Source of the DNA: Micromonospora chaiyaphumensis | Lineage (GTDB): Bacteria > Actinomycetota > Actinomycetes > Mycobacteriales > Micromonosporaceae | Direction of reading: 5' to 3' | Length of the DNA stretch: 64,000 nt | NCBI RefSeq assembly: GCF_900091435.1 | Contig: NZ_FMCS01000011.1 | Span: 1 to 64,000 of the forward strand | Shown: positions 50,496 to 59,250 of the stretch, piece after piece | Position numbering within the stretch: the stretch's first letter is position 1 | Layout: the number at the start of each line of letters is the position of its first letter | The notes under the pieces: model-generated | Databases searched by the model: none | What the model was told of the DNA's origin: nothing | What the model saw: the letters and a program-made list of their open reading frames with translations, nothing else | Translations under genes and position numbers: made by a program

Positions 50496-53400
50496 TCGAC
50501 CACCGCCCCGGACTCCAGCGCGAACAGCTCGCGCAGCGTGTCGGTGGAGAGTTCGGTGACCCACTGCTCGCCGCTGCCCACCACCCGCTGGGCCAGGCTC
50601 CGCTTGTCGGCGATCATCGCGGCCACCTTCTCCTCGACCGTGCCGGCGCAGACGAACTTGCGGACCTGCACCCGGCGGCGCTGGCCGATGCGGAACGCCC
50701 GGTCGGTGGCCTGGTCCTCGACGGCCGGGTTCCACCAGCGGTCCACGTGCACCACGTGGTTGGCCGCCGTCAGGGTGAGCCCGGTGCCGCCGGCCTTGAG
50801 CGAGAGCACGAACAGCGGCGGGCCCGCCGGGGACTGGAAGCGGGTCACCATGGCGTCCCGTTCGGCCTTGCCCACCCCGCCGTGCAGGAGCAGCACCTCC
50901 CGGCCGGTACGCGCCGAGAGGTGGCCGCGCAGCATCCCGCCGAACTCGGCGTACTGGGTGAAGAGCAGGGCCTTCTCCCCCGCCGCCAGCACCTCGTCGA
51001 CGATCTCCTCCAGGCGTTCCAGCTTGCCGGAGCGGCCCGGCAGGGCGGAGCCGTCGTGCAGCAGCTGGGCGGGGTGGTTGCAGACCTGCTTGAGCCGGGT
51101 CATGGTGGCCAGCACCAGCCCGCGGCGCTCGATCCCGTCGCTGGACTCGATCTTCGCCATCATGTCGTCGACCACCGCCCGGTAGAGCGCCGCCTGCTCG
51201 GCGGTGAGGTTGCAGAGCACCTCCATCTCCAGCTTCTCCGGCAGGTCGGTGATGATCGTGGGGTCGGTCTTGAGCCGGCGCAGCACGAACGGCCCGGTGA
51301 TCCGGCGCAGCCGCTCGGCCACCTCGGCGTCGCCGTGCCGCTCGATCGGCTCGGCGAACTTCTTCCGGAACGTGGCGGCCGGGCCGAGCAGGCCCGGGTT
51401 GGCGAACTGCATGATGGACCACAGGTCGGCGAGCCGGTTCTCCACCGGCGTACCGGTGACCGCGATCCGGTGCCGCGCGGGCAGCGACCGCACCGCCTCG
51501 GCCTGCCGGGTGGAGGCGTTCTTGATCGCCTGCGCCTCGTCCACGACCACCCGGTGCCAGTCGATACCGGCCAGCTCGTACGCGTCCCGCGCGGCCACCG
51601 AGTAGGTGGTCAGCACCAGGTCCGCGCCGTGCACGGCGGCGGCGAACGCCTCGCCCCGGGCCCGTTCGGCGCCGTGGTGCACGTGGATCCGCAGGTCGGG
51701 GGCGAACTTCGCGGCCTCCCGCTGCCAGTTGCCGACCAGCGACATCGGACAGACGAGCAGCGTCGCCCCGGCGGCCGGCGGGTCACCGGCGAGCAGCGCG
51801 AGCAGCTGCACGGTCTTGCCCAGCCCCATGTCGTCGGCGAGGATGCCGCCCAGCCCGAGGGACTGGAGGAAGGCCAGCCAGGCCAGCCCGCGCCGCTGGT
51901 ACGGCCGCAGCGTCCCGGTGAACCCGGGCGGCGGGTCGGCCGGGGTGAGCCGCCGCTCCGCCTCACCGGCCAGCAACTCGCCCAGCGCGCCGTCGGCGAC
52001 CACCTCCAGCACCGGCAGCTCGCCGGGGCGGCCGGACCCGTCCAACCCCATCCGCAGCAGGTCGGCCACGGTCAGCTCGCCGGAGGAGCGGAGCAGCCGC
52101 AGCCCGGCCTCGAGCCGCTGCGGGTCCAGCTCGACCCAGCGCCCGCGCAGGCGTACCAGCGGCGACTTCAGGTCGGCCAGCGAGGCCAGCTCCTCGGCGG
52201 TCAGCGGCTGGTCGCCGAGCGCCACCTCCCAGCGGTAGTCGACCAGGGCGTCCAGCCCGAGCCCGCCGGCGGCGACGGCCACCGTGCCGGGCGCGGTCCG
52301 GCCGCGCGCCCGCAGCCGGGCGCCGAGGCGGGACGAGGAGCGCCGCCACCAGGAGGGCAGCAGCACCCCGAAGCCGGCCGCGTGCAGCACCGGCGCGCCC
52401 TCCCGGAGGAACCGGTGCGCCCCGTCGGCGTCCAGCTCCATCCCCTCCGGCGCGGCGGTGCGCAGCGCGGCGTCCAGCTCCGGCCAGAGCCGGCTGGCCC
52501 GGCCCAGCTCGGCCAGCAGGGTCTCCTGCGGGTCGACGCCGCGCGCGGCGAGCGCGGGCGCGGGCCGCTGCCAGATGTGCGCGGCGTCGATCACCAGCCC
52601 CGGCTCGTCGGTCGGGTGCAGGCCGAACTCGACCCGCCAGGCGCCGCCCTCGACCAGCTCGGCCACCGGGTCGACGGCCGGCTCGACCAGGCGGAACGCC
52701 GCCCGCACCGGGCCGCCCGCGGCGTCGCGCTGCCAGGCGTCCAGCTCGGCCCGGAGGGTGGCCAGGGCGGCCGGCTCGGCGGCGAAGACGGGCTCCGGGC
52801 CGGTGAGCGCGGCCAGCCAGGCCGGCACCGGCCCGTTCGGGCGCATGCCCCGGGGCAGCCGGGTGTCGGCGAGCACGGCCCGGGCGGCGGCGTCGACCAG
52901 CGCGTCCAGCGCCTCGGCCACCAGCTCCCCGGGTGCGGTCCCGCTCACGGTCATGCCTCCCGGCTCCGCCCCTTCCTCGTGCCACTCGCGGGCGGCACGG
53001 GCGGCCGGAGGCAGGGCGAGGGCCAGCGAGCGGGCCCAGGCCGCGTCCGTGCCGGTGAGCAGCGGACGCCAGAGAGCGGACGCCGTCACCAGGTCCGAGT
53101 CGTCGACCACGCGCAGGCGCCGTGATTCCCCATCGGCGCGGACGGCGTCGACACCGGGGGCAGGATCGGACACGCCGGGCAGGACCCGGCCCCGGGTGAC
53201 CAGGTCGGCGGCGAAGTCGGCCAGCTCGGCCAGGTGGCGCAGGCTCGCCCCGGCCACCGCCTCCCCCGGCTCCAGCGCCCGGAGCAGGGCGAATGCGGCG
53301 TCCGGCGCGTACACCAGGGCGGGAGCCCGCCACCCGGCGCGGGTGACCCGGCCGCGGACCGGCTCCCCGACGGTGGTCCGGACCAGCTCGGGTGAGTCCA

Positions 53401-53623
53401 GCGGCGCGCCGGCCCGGGTGGGCAGGTCGAGCAGGACGGAGGCCGGCGCGCCCGGCGGACCGCCGAGCGCGGCCGCCAGGGCGGCGTGGCCGGCGGCGAA
53501 GGGGTGTGGCCGCTCGCGCGGGGCGCGGCCGGGCCGGCGGGACGCGTGGGCCGGCAGCCGGCTGTCCTCGGCCCAGACGGCGAGCCCGCGCCCGGACAGC
53601 CACAGCCCGTGGATGACCAGCAC
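50492..53623 (-). CDS. SNF2-family DEAD/DEAH-box helicase
   Basis: 1043 residues. The N-terminal 540 residues (VIHGLWLSGRGLAVWAEDSRLP onward) are the bacterial SNF2-associated region. The motor has motif I DDMGLGKTVQL (about 596-606), motif II DEAQ (about 694-697), AVTGTPVENRLADLWSIM, and the C-terminal half LLFTQYAEFGGML, SLKAGGTGLTLTAANHVVHVDRWWNPAVEDQATDRAFRIGQ (motifs V and VI). An ATP-driven DNA translocase, function in bacteria mostly unknown. GTG start at 53623 has GAGGGGG 5 nt upstream; the frame stays open to 54517 but that part is antisense to the PfkB gene. Confidence 0.93.
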   Translation of the reverse strand: MLVIHGLWLSGRGLAVWAEDSRLPAHASRRPGRAPRERPHPFAAGHAALAAALGGPPGAPASVLLDLPTRAGAPLDSPELVRTTVGEPVRGRVTRAGWRAPALVYAPDAAFALLRALEPGEAVAGASLRHLAELADFAADLVTRGRVLPGVSDPAPGVDAVRADGESRRLRVVDDSDLVTASALWRPLLTGTDAAWARSLALALPPAARAAREWHEEGAEPGGMTVSGTAPGELVAEALDALVDAAARAVLADTRLPRGMRPNGPVPAWLAALTGPEPVFAAEPAALATLRAELDAWQRDAAGGPVRAAFRLVEPAVDPVAELVEGGAWRVEFGLHPTDEPGLVIDAAHIWQRPAPALAARGVDPQETLLAELGRASRLWPELDAALRTAAPEGMELDADGAHRFLREGAPVLHAAGFGVLLPSWWRRSSSRLGARLRARGRTAPGTVAVAAGGLGLDALVDYRWEVALGDQPLTAEELASLADLKSPLVRLRGRWVELDPQRLEAGLRLLRSSGELTVADLLRMGLDGSGRPGELPVLEVVADGALGELLAGEAERRLTPADPPPGFTGTLRPYQRRGLAWLAFLQSLGLGGILADDMGLGKTVQLLALLAGDPPAAGATLLVCPMSLVGNWQREAAKFAPDLRIHVHHGAERARGEAFAAAVHGADLVLTTYSVAARDAYELAGIDWHRVVVDEAQAIKNASTRQAEAVRSLPARHRIAVTGTPVENRLADLWSIMQFANPGLLGPAATFRKKFAEPIERHGDAEVAERLRRITGPFVLRRLKTDPTIITDLPEKLEMEVLCNLTAEQAALYRAVVDDMMAKIESSDGIERRGLVLATMTRLKQVCNHPAQLLHDGSALPGRSGKLERLEEIVDEVLAAGEKALLFTQYAEFGGMLRGHLSARTGREVLLLHGGVGKAERDAMVTRFQSPAGPPLFVLSLKAGGTGLTLTAANHVVHVDRWWNPAVEDQATDRAFRIGQRRRVQVRKFVCAGTVEEKVAAMIADKRSLAQRVVGSGEQWVTELSTDTLRELFALESGAVVE

Positions 53624-53686
53624 GCACTCCCCCTCGACGACGCCCGGGGCCAGGATAGGCGGCCGGCGCGGACTACTGTCGGCGCC

Positions 53687-54559
53687 ATGGTCGATCTGCT
53701 CGTGATCGGCGGGTTGGGCGTGGACATCCGCGCCCGGGTGCCCGCCCTGCCGCTGCCGGCCGCCGACTCGCTGGCGGTGCCCCCGATCGAGTTGCGGATC
53801 GGCAACACCGGTGCCGGGGTGGCGCTGGCCGCGCACGCGCTCGGCCTGCGGGTGGCGCTGGTCGACGTGCTGGGCGCCGACCCGGCCGGTGACGTGGTCC
53901 GGGCGGCGCTGGCCCGCACCTCGGTACGCGCCGTGCTGGCCGACGCGCCGGCCGGCACCCGCCGCTCGGTGAACCTGGTCGACCCGGGCGGCCGGCGGAT
54001 GTCGCTCTACGACCCGCGCCCGTGGTCGGGCCCGGCGCCGTTCGCGGAGGCCGAGCTGGCCGGGCTGGTGCGCGGGGCCGCGCACGTGCACGTGTCGATC
54101 ATGGACTGGGCCCGGGACGCGCTGCCGGCCCTGCGGGCGGCCCTCGGCGCCGGGGTGACGCTCTCCACCGACCTGCACGACTGGGACGGCGAGAACGACT
54201 ACCACCGGCCCTTCGCCGAGGCGGCCGACCTGGTCTTCGTCAGCGACGTCCGGCTGGGTGACCGGGCCGGGAAGGTGGCGGCCGGGCTGGCGCCGAGGAC
54301 GGTGCTGGTCACCGGCGGGGCGGCGGGCGCCACCCTGCACGGCCCGGACACCCCGCCGGTCCACGTGCCCGCGACCACGCCGCCGGCAGCCGTGGTCGAC
54401 ACCAACGGCGCGGGCGACGCGTTCGCCGCCGGCCTGATCGCCGCCCGGCTGCGCGGCGCCACCGCGCTGGACGCGGCCCGGCACGCCGCCCGGGTGGCCG
54501 CGGCGGCCTGCACCCACGACGGCATGGAGTATCCGGCCGGGCTGCTGCCCCGGGACTGA
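53687..54559 (+). CDS. PfkB-family carbohydrate/nucleoside kinase
   Basis: 290 residues with the ribokinase fold: LLVIGGLGVDI at the start, IGNTGAGVALAAHALGLRVALVDVLGADPAGD (substrate GG-type loop), HVSIMDWARDALPAL, and the C-terminal signature VVDTNGAGDAFAAGLIAARL with the catalytic Asp and anion hole. It phosphorylates an unidentified sugar or nucleoside. Divergent from the SNF2 gene (63-bp gap). The ATG at 53687 agrees with the family start. Confidence 0.9.
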   Translation: MVDLLVIGGLGVDIRARVPALPLPAADSLAVPPIELRIGNTGAGVALAAHALGLRVALVDVLGADPAGDVVRAALARTSVRAVLADAPAGTRRSVNLVDPGGRRMSLYDPRPWSGPAPFAEAELAGLVRGAAHVHVSIMDWARDALPALRAALGAGVTLSTDLHDWDGENDYHRPFAEAADLVFVSDVRLGDRAGKVAAGLAPRTVLVTGGAAGATLHGPDTPPVHVPATTPPAAVVDTNGAGDAFAAGLIAARLRGATALDAARHAARVAAAACTHDGMEYPAGLLPRD

Positions 54560-54565
54560 GCCGGG

Positions 54566-55087
54566 TCAGATCGCCCCGGTCTCGCCGTCGGTCAGCTCGC
54601 GCAGGATGTCGGCGTGCCCGGCGTGCCGGGCGGTCTCCTCGATGAGGTGCACGAGCACCCAGCGCAGCGACACCTCGCCGAGCTGCGGGTGCGGCACCAC
54701 GTGGTCGAGGTCGAACCGGGCGGCCACGGCGCGGGACCGGTCGCAGGCGGCCCGGTAGCCGGCGGCCAGCCCCTCGACGGTCTCGCCCGGGTCGAGGGTG
54801 AAGCTGGCCTCGGCGTCGGCCTCGCTGGTGAGATAGACGTCGCCCGGCTCGGGGGCGAACAGGCAGGGCAGCCAGTTCCGCTCCACCAGGGCGAGGTGCT
54901 TGAGCAGCCCGGCGAGGGTGGTGCGGGTGGGCACGAGGCGCCGGGTCGCCTCGGCGTCGGAGAGGCCGCGGACCTTGCGCAGCACCGTGGCCCGGTGGAA
55001 GTCGAGGAACGATTCGAGGATGGCCCGTTCGTCGCCCGTGCGGGCGAGGATCGGACCGATGGTGGGGTCGATCGCCGGTTCCGCCAT
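54566..55087 (-). CDS. DinB-superfamily protein (DUF664-like)
   Basis: 173 residues, four-helix bundle: ILESFLDFHRATVLRKVRGLSDAEATRRLVPTRTTLAGLLKHLALVERNWL and VSLRWVLVHLIEETARHAGHADILREL. The three metal-binding His positions of DinB/YfiT proteins (His in LLKHL, and HLIEETARHAGH) are present. In actinomycetes such proteins are often mycothiol-dependent or salt-stress enzymes. Substrate unknown. It ends 6 bp after the convergent kinase stop. Confidence 0.86.
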   Translation of the reverse strand: MAEPAIDPTIGPILARTGDERAILESFLDFHRATVLRKVRGLSDAEATRRLVPTRTTLAGLLKHLALVERNWLPCLFAPEPGDVYLTSEADAEASFTLDPGETVEGLAAGYRAACDRSRAVAARFDLDHVVPHPQLGEVSLRWVLVHLIEETARHAGHADILRELTDGETGAI

Positions 55088-55172
55088 CCCCGGACCCTAG
55101 TCGCCGGGACCGCCGGCCCGCTGCCCCCGCATCCCGCTGCGCGGCGGCGATCCCCGGGGCAGGATGGGGCGC

Positions 55173-55379
55173 ATGGCATCCACGGTGCAGATCCCTCTGG
55201 TGGGCGGCACGGCCGACGGCGAGACCGTCACCGTCGAGCTGGACAGCAACAACCGCCCTCCGCTGACCCACCACCACCTCGGGCCCGAGGGACTCGCGCA
55301 CGCCCAGATCTACGAGCTGCAGACGGACGACCAGCGCGAGGGCACCTGGGTCTACACCTGGCGGGGTCCGGCGGCCTGA
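55173..55379 (+). CDS. Small conserved-looking hypothetical protein
   Basis: 68 residues from ATG 55173 (an ATG 9 bases earlier is also open). All beta-rich: VQIPLVGGTADGETVTVELDSNNRPP, LTHHHLGPEGLAHAQIYEL, GTWVYTWRGPAA. The HHHLGPEGLAHAQIYEL segment is a distinctive core. No family name; it resembles short phage- or stress-linked beta proteins. It is convergent with the pyruvyl transferase gene, with an 8-bp hairpin (55374-55392) covering both stops. Confidence 0.6.
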   Translation: MASTVQIPLVGGTADGETVTVELDSNNRPPLTHHHLGPEGLAHAQIYELQTDDQREGTWVYTWRGPAA

Positions 55380-55386
55380 CCGCCGG

Positions 55387-56535
55387 TCAGGCGGTGGCCC
55401 GGGTCAGCGTCCGCGTCCGCAGGCTCTCCAGCACACCGCGGGTGACCTGGGAGGTGCCGTGGGCCTGCTCGCACACGGCGGCCACCCGCCGGGCGGTCTC
55501 GTCGGCCCGCGCGTCGCGCTCGTCCCACAACCGGTCCACCTCGGCCAGCAGCGGGCCCTCCACCTCGCGCTCCACGCCGCGCAGCGCCGGCACCCCGAGC
55601 CGCTGAGCCAGGTCGAAGACCTTTCCCGCGTACGGCAGGGGCAGGAACGGGGTGCCCATCATGGCCGCGAAGATCAGGAAGTGCAGCCGCATGCCGACCG
55701 CGAGGTCGAAGTGCTTCATGAGGCCGAGCACCTGCCGGGGCGAGTAGTCGTTGTGCAGGATCCGGCCCCGCTCGGCGGCGACCATGTGCGACATCACGCC
55801 GTGCGAGTGCCGGATGTCGTCGCGCTCCATGGGCACGAAGAGCACGTACGCGTCGATCCGGTGCACCAGGAAGTCGCTGATCTGGGCGAGCAGCCGGTGG
55901 TAGCCGTCGACGTCGAGGCGTTCGGCGGCCCGGCCCGGCTCGCGGACGCTCAGCCCGACCAGCTGCTTGCCGGCCGGCACGCCCTCCTCGCGCAGCCAGC
56001 TCTCCGGGAAGTCCTCCGGCGTGAGCAGGAACGCCGGGTCGGCGGTGACGGTGATCGGGTTCAGCAGCCCGGCCTCCTCCAGCACCATCCGGGACTCCTG
56101 GTCCCGCACGGTCACCTCGGTGGCCTTGCCCAGGGTCTCCCGCACCATCCCGGTGTCCACCCCCTCGCTGAGCGGGCCGACCCCGACCGCGTACGTGAGC
56201 AGCGGCAGGCCGCGTTCCTGGGCGACCCGGACCACCCGCAGGTAGCGCCGGGCCTCCTTGTCGTAGAGGATCCCGCCGCCGCCGAGGACGAGCAGGTCGA
56301 GCTGGGCCAGGACCGCCGCCGAGTCGACCCGGCTGACGCCCTCCCAGGGCACGGCCTCCACGTCCGGGTGCTCCAGCGCGGTGTGCGCGGGGTTCCGGGA
56401 GAAGACGATGATCCGGGCGTTCGGCTCCTGCTCACGCAGGTCGGCCAGGAGGCCCGTGAGGATCGCCTCGTCACCGAGGTTGCGACCGCCGTACGAGCCG
56501 AGCACACCGATGGTCAGTCCGGCGCCATCCGTCAT
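55387..56535 (-). CDS. Polysaccharide pyruvyl transferase (CsaB-like)
   Basis: 382 residues, GT-B-like fold: TIGVLGSYGGRNLGDEAILTGLLADLR (N-terminal signature with GxxNxGDE), LDLLVLGGGGILYD, TVRDQESRMVLEEAG, and the C-terminal FDLAVGMRLHFLIFAAMMGTPFLPLPYAGKVFD (R-x-H-x-IFA motif). It transfers pyruvate from PEP to a cell-wall sugar in CsaB homologues. No glycan cluster is adjacent here, so the acceptor is unknown. ATG at 56535. Confidence 0.9.
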   Translation of the reverse strand: MTDGAGLTIGVLGSYGGRNLGDEAILTGLLADLREQEPNARIIVFSRNPAHTALEHPDVEAVPWEGVSRVDSAAVLAQLDLLVLGGGGILYDKEARRYLRVVRVAQERGLPLLTYAVGVGPLSEGVDTGMVRETLGKATEVTVRDQESRMVLEEAGLLNPITVTADPAFLLTPEDFPESWLREEGVPAGKQLVGLSVREPGRAAERLDVDGYHRLLAQISDFLVHRIDAYVLFVPMERDDIRHSHGVMSHMVAAERGRILHNDYSPRQVLGLMKHFDLAVGMRLHFLIFAAMMGTPFLPLPYAGKVFDLAQRLGVPALRGVEREVEGPLLAEVDRLWDERDARADETARRVAAVCEQAHGTSQVTRGVLESLRTRTLTRATA

Positions 56536-56689
56536 CGTCGCTCCTCCCCAGGTGCGTCCCGGTCGGCGTTCCCCGTGGCCGGGGGTACATGCCTGGGGCG
56601 GCTCCTGCCGAAACCGGACAGCCGGTGCGGAAGTTCTCCGCTAGCGTGTGCGCCCGCGGTGGGTTCGTGGTGGGGAACAGGAGTGCGAG

Positions 56690-58012
56690 ATGGGGAGGCT
56701 GTCAGGCCCCGGGCTGCGCCAGGAGCGCCTCTGGTTGCTGCTGGTGGGGGTCCGCAGTCGGTGGCAGCTGCGGCTCGCGCTGGCCCGGCACCGGTGGACC
56801 TGGTACGCGGCCGTGGTCAGCTTCCTCCTCGGCCTGCTGGGCCTGGTGTCGACCCCGCTCGGATCGGTGCCGGCGTTGCTGGCCGGGCTGGCCGGTGTGC
56901 TGCTGTCCGTGATCCTGCTGGCACCGGAATGGGTGGCCCTCCGCCGGGGCGGCGTGGCACTCGTGCGGAGCCGGACGACGGCCACACCGCCGGTGGTCGC
57001 CCCCGCCGGCCTGGTCCGGCTTCCCACCGACCCGAGCGAGCTGGCGTGGTGCCGGCCCGATGTGGACGAGGCCCTGCGCGACGCGGACGCGGGCTATCTC
57101 TGGTCGGCCGACCGCCACGCGCTGCCGAAGCGGGTGGCCGCCCACACCGGAGCGATCCTGGCGGCCCGGGTCCGCCGCGGGACGACGTTCAACGGGCGAC
57201 TGGTCCGCCAGGACGACGAGTTGACGCCGGAGCTGCTGCGGCGCGGCGAGGTCCGGTTGAGCGGCACCGACTACTACTCCCTGATGTGCTCCAACTACCT
57301 CTCCGGGTGGCGGGTGGTGGACCGCCGGACCGGGGCGGTCCACGTGGACGGCAACCGACTGCCCTACGCGGAGGACGGGCGGCTGTTGACGCTCTCCGAG
57401 AGCAGGCTGGCGAACGTCATCGGGGTTTCCACGCTCGCGCTGACCACCGACCGGAAGCTCGTGCTGGGCTGGCAACAGCCCGCAGCCACGGTGAGCGGCG
57501 GGGGGCTCGCCGCGCCGGCGGGTTCGGGCTCGGTGGACCTGACCGATGTGCACGACCGGCCTTCGGGGGAGACCTTCGTCGAGTTCCTGGCCGCCGCCAT
57601 GCGCCGGGAGCTGATGGAGGAGAGCCATCTCGCCCCGCACCAGCTCGGGCGGACCTGGGTGCTGGGTTACTTCCGGTGGCTCAACCGGGGGGCCAAGCCG
57701 GAGTACGTGGGCCTGACGATGCTCGACGTCTCCTCGGACGATCTCCACGGCACCGACGTGCGGCTGGTGGAGACGCCGTACGTCCAGCGCCTGACCGTCG
57801 ACTGCGCGTTCGACCTCGAACGGCTCCGCCGTGACCCGGACTCGCTGGACTGCCTTCCCGAGGACGTGGCGGCCGCCGCTTCCATGCCGCTCTACATGGG
57901 TCTGCGGGCCCTCGGCGCGGCGCTCCGCGGGGGCCTGGCCCTCGGGGAGGCGGGATCAGGTCAGGCGACCGGCTCGGCGACCAGACGGGAGACCAGGGCG
58001 GACACCACCTGA
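56690..58012 (+). CDS. Membrane-anchored Nudix-like protein
   Basis: 440 residues. Two transmembrane helices near the N-terminus (about 36-55 and 60-78) precede a large soluble part. A region near 303-320, ETFVEFLAAAMRRELMEESHL, keeps most of a Nudix box (E-x7-REL-x-EE-x2-L), but one residue is missing between the leading Gly and Glu of the G-x5-E-x7-REUxEE consensus, so hydrolase activity is uncertain. The protein begins after AGGAG (6 nt to the ATG) and its last 17 codons overlap the convergent TetR gene by 52 bp. Function unknown. Confidence 0.72.
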   Translation: MGRLSGPGLRQERLWLLLVGVRSRWQLRLALARHRWTWYAAVVSFLLGLLGLVSTPLGSVPALLAGLAGVLLSVILLAPEWVALRRGGVALVRSRTTATPPVVAPAGLVRLPTDPSELAWCRPDVDEALRDADAGYLWSADRHALPKRVAAHTGAILAARVRRGTTFNGRLVRQDDELTPELLRRGEVRLSGTDYYSLMCSNYLSGWRVVDRRTGAVHVDGNRLPYAEDGRLLTLSESRLANVIGVSTLALTTDRKLVLGWQQPAATVSGGGLAAPAGSGSVDLTDVHDRPSGETFVEFLAAAMRRELMEESHLAPHQLGRTWVLGYFRWLNRGAKPEYVGLTMLDVSSDDLHGTDVRLVETPYVQRLTVDCAFDLERLRRDPDSLDCLPEDVAAAASMPLYMGLRALGAALRGGLALGEAGSGQATGSATRRETRADTT

Positions 58013-58539
58013 TCGACGTCGAACCCGGCGTCGATCGAGGTGGCGAGCAGGTCGAGCAGGAGACCGTCGACCGCGTAGTGCAGCAGGGCGATCTCGAAGG
58101 CGCCGCCGGGCAGCCCGGCGGCGACGTGGAAGGCGACGTCGTCGGCGTACCCCCGGCGCAGCACGTCGCCGAGCGCGGCCCGCAGCTCGGGGCGGCGCGA
58201 GGCCTCCAGGCGCAGCTCGAACAGGGCCCGGGTGAGATCGGGTTCGCGGGTGGTGCGCTCGACGATGTAGCGCAGGTAGTCGGTGACCAGCGCGAGCGAG
58301 GGCTCGCGCCGGCCGAGGTCGGCCAGCACCGCGGGGTCGGGCGCCATCCGGTCGAAGATCCGTTCACCGAGCGCGGCGAGCAGCGCGGCCCGGGACGGGA
58401 AGTAGTTGGAGGCGGTGCCGGTGGGCACGCCCGCCTCGGCGTCGACCGCGCGGTGGGTCAGGCCGCGCGCGCCGGCGGCGGCGAGCACCCGCAGCCCGGC
58501 GTCGGCGAGCAGCGTGCGGCGTTCCGGGTTCCTGGCCAT
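57961..58539 (-). CDS. TetR-family regulator
   Basis: 192 residues: RRTLLADAGLRVLAAAGARGLTHRAVDAEAGVPTGTASNYFPSRAALLAALGERIFDRM is the HTH (about 7-65); the C-terminal part resembles the TetR_C_13/YjdC-type ligand domain. No ribosome site precedes the ATG; TAGGGT lies 6 nt upstream, suggesting a leaderless message. The divergent RibD-like gene and paired CCACGAC dyads in the gap make it the likely repressor of that gene. Its 3' end overlaps the Nudix-like gene by 52 bp. Confidence 0.87.
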   Translation of the reverse strand: MARNPERRTLLADAGLRVLAAAGARGLTHRAVDAEAGVPTGTASNYFPSRAALLAALGERIFDRMAPDPAVLADLGRREPSLALVTDYLRYIVERTTREPDLTRALFELRLEASRRPELRAALGDVLRRGYADDVAFHVAAGLPGGAFEIALLHYAVDGLLLDLLATSIDAGFDVDQVVSALVSRLVAEPVA

Positions 58540-58557
58540 GAAGACACCCTAGCAATA

Positions 58558-58607
58558 ACCACGACAGGTGTTGTACATTCTCCCTCGACCACGACAGCCG
58601 TCGTGGT
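58558..58607. promoter_or_regulatory. Paired operators of the TetR/RibD-like pair
   Basis: Two related sites in the 91-bp divergent gap: the perfect ACCACGAC-N4-GTCGTGGT (58588-58607) and a weaker copy beginning ACCACGAC (58558-58577). A -10-like TACATT at 58574 for the RibD-like gene lies between and under them. Confidence 0.65.
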
Positions 58608-58630
58608 TGATCCCGGACATCGGAGTCGGT

Positions 58631-59209
58631 TTGCGCAAGCTCGTGTACTACGTCGCCAGCACCCTCGACGGCTTCATCGCCGCCCCCGACGGGTCCTACG
58701 ACTTCCTCCCGCTGGAGCCGGAGGTGGCGGCCTACCTGGCCGCTGAGTGGCCCCAGACCTTCCCCACGTTCACCCACGCCCAGTTCGGCATCGCCTCGCC
58801 GCCGGCCGGCCGCTTCGACGCCCTGCTCATGGGCCGGGCCACCTACGACCCGGCGCTGAAGATCGGCGTGACCAGCCCCTACGCGCACCTCAAGCAGTAC
58901 GTCTTCAGCCGCTCGCTGCCCCCGTCGGACGACCCGCAGGTCGAGATCGTCGCCGGCGACCCGGTGGCCTTCGTCCGCGAGCTGAAGGCCCAGCCGGGCG
59001 GCGACATCTGGCTCTGCGGCGGCGGGCAGCTCGCCGGCCAGCTCCTCGACGAGGTCGACGAGCTGGTGGTCAAGCTCAACCCGGTCGTGGTCGGCCGCGG
59101 CATCCCGCTGGTCGACCGGGGCTTCGAGCCGGCCCGGTTCACGCTGGCCGGGACCCGGCCGTTCGACACCGGCGTGGTGGTGCTCCGCTACACCGCCGGG
59201 GCGCGGTAA
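58631..59209 (+). CDS. Dihydrofolate reductase-fold (RibD C-terminal) family protein
   Basis: 192 residues. KLVYYVASTLDGFIAAPDGSYDFL, DALLMGRATYDPALKIG, KQYVFSRSLPPSDDPQVEIVAGD and GGDIWLCGGGQLAGQLL are the ordered motifs of stand-alone RibD-C/DHFR-like proteins, NADPH-dependent reductases of unknown substrate. The best start is a TTG at 58631 (GGAG 5 nt upstream), giving the usual (M)RKLVYYVA beginning; a frame from 58568 would run through the operator. Divergent from its likely TetR repressor. Confidence 0.86.
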   Translation: MRKLVYYVASTLDGFIAAPDGSYDFLPLEPEVAAYLAAEWPQTFPTFTHAQFGIASPPAGRFDALLMGRATYDPALKIGVTSPYAHLKQYVFSRSLPPSDDPQVEIVAGDPVAFVRELKAQPGGDIWLCGGGQLAGQLLDEVDELVVKLNPVVVGRGIPLVDRGFEPARFTLAGTRPFDTGVVVLRYTAGAR

Positions 59210-59250
59210 TCGGGTTGCCCGCGGCCGGACGGGTCGCGCACGGTGGATCG

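Noticed and set aside
53624..54517. Open minus-strand extension of the SNF2 frame upstream of 53623
   Set aside because: It is antisense to the PfkB kinase, Arg/Gly-rich and shows no family features; the GTG at 53623 has a good ribosome site.
55374..55392. 8-bp stem, 3-nt loop over the stops at 55379/55387
   Set aside because: Short; mentioned with the neighbouring gene but not listed as a separate terminator.
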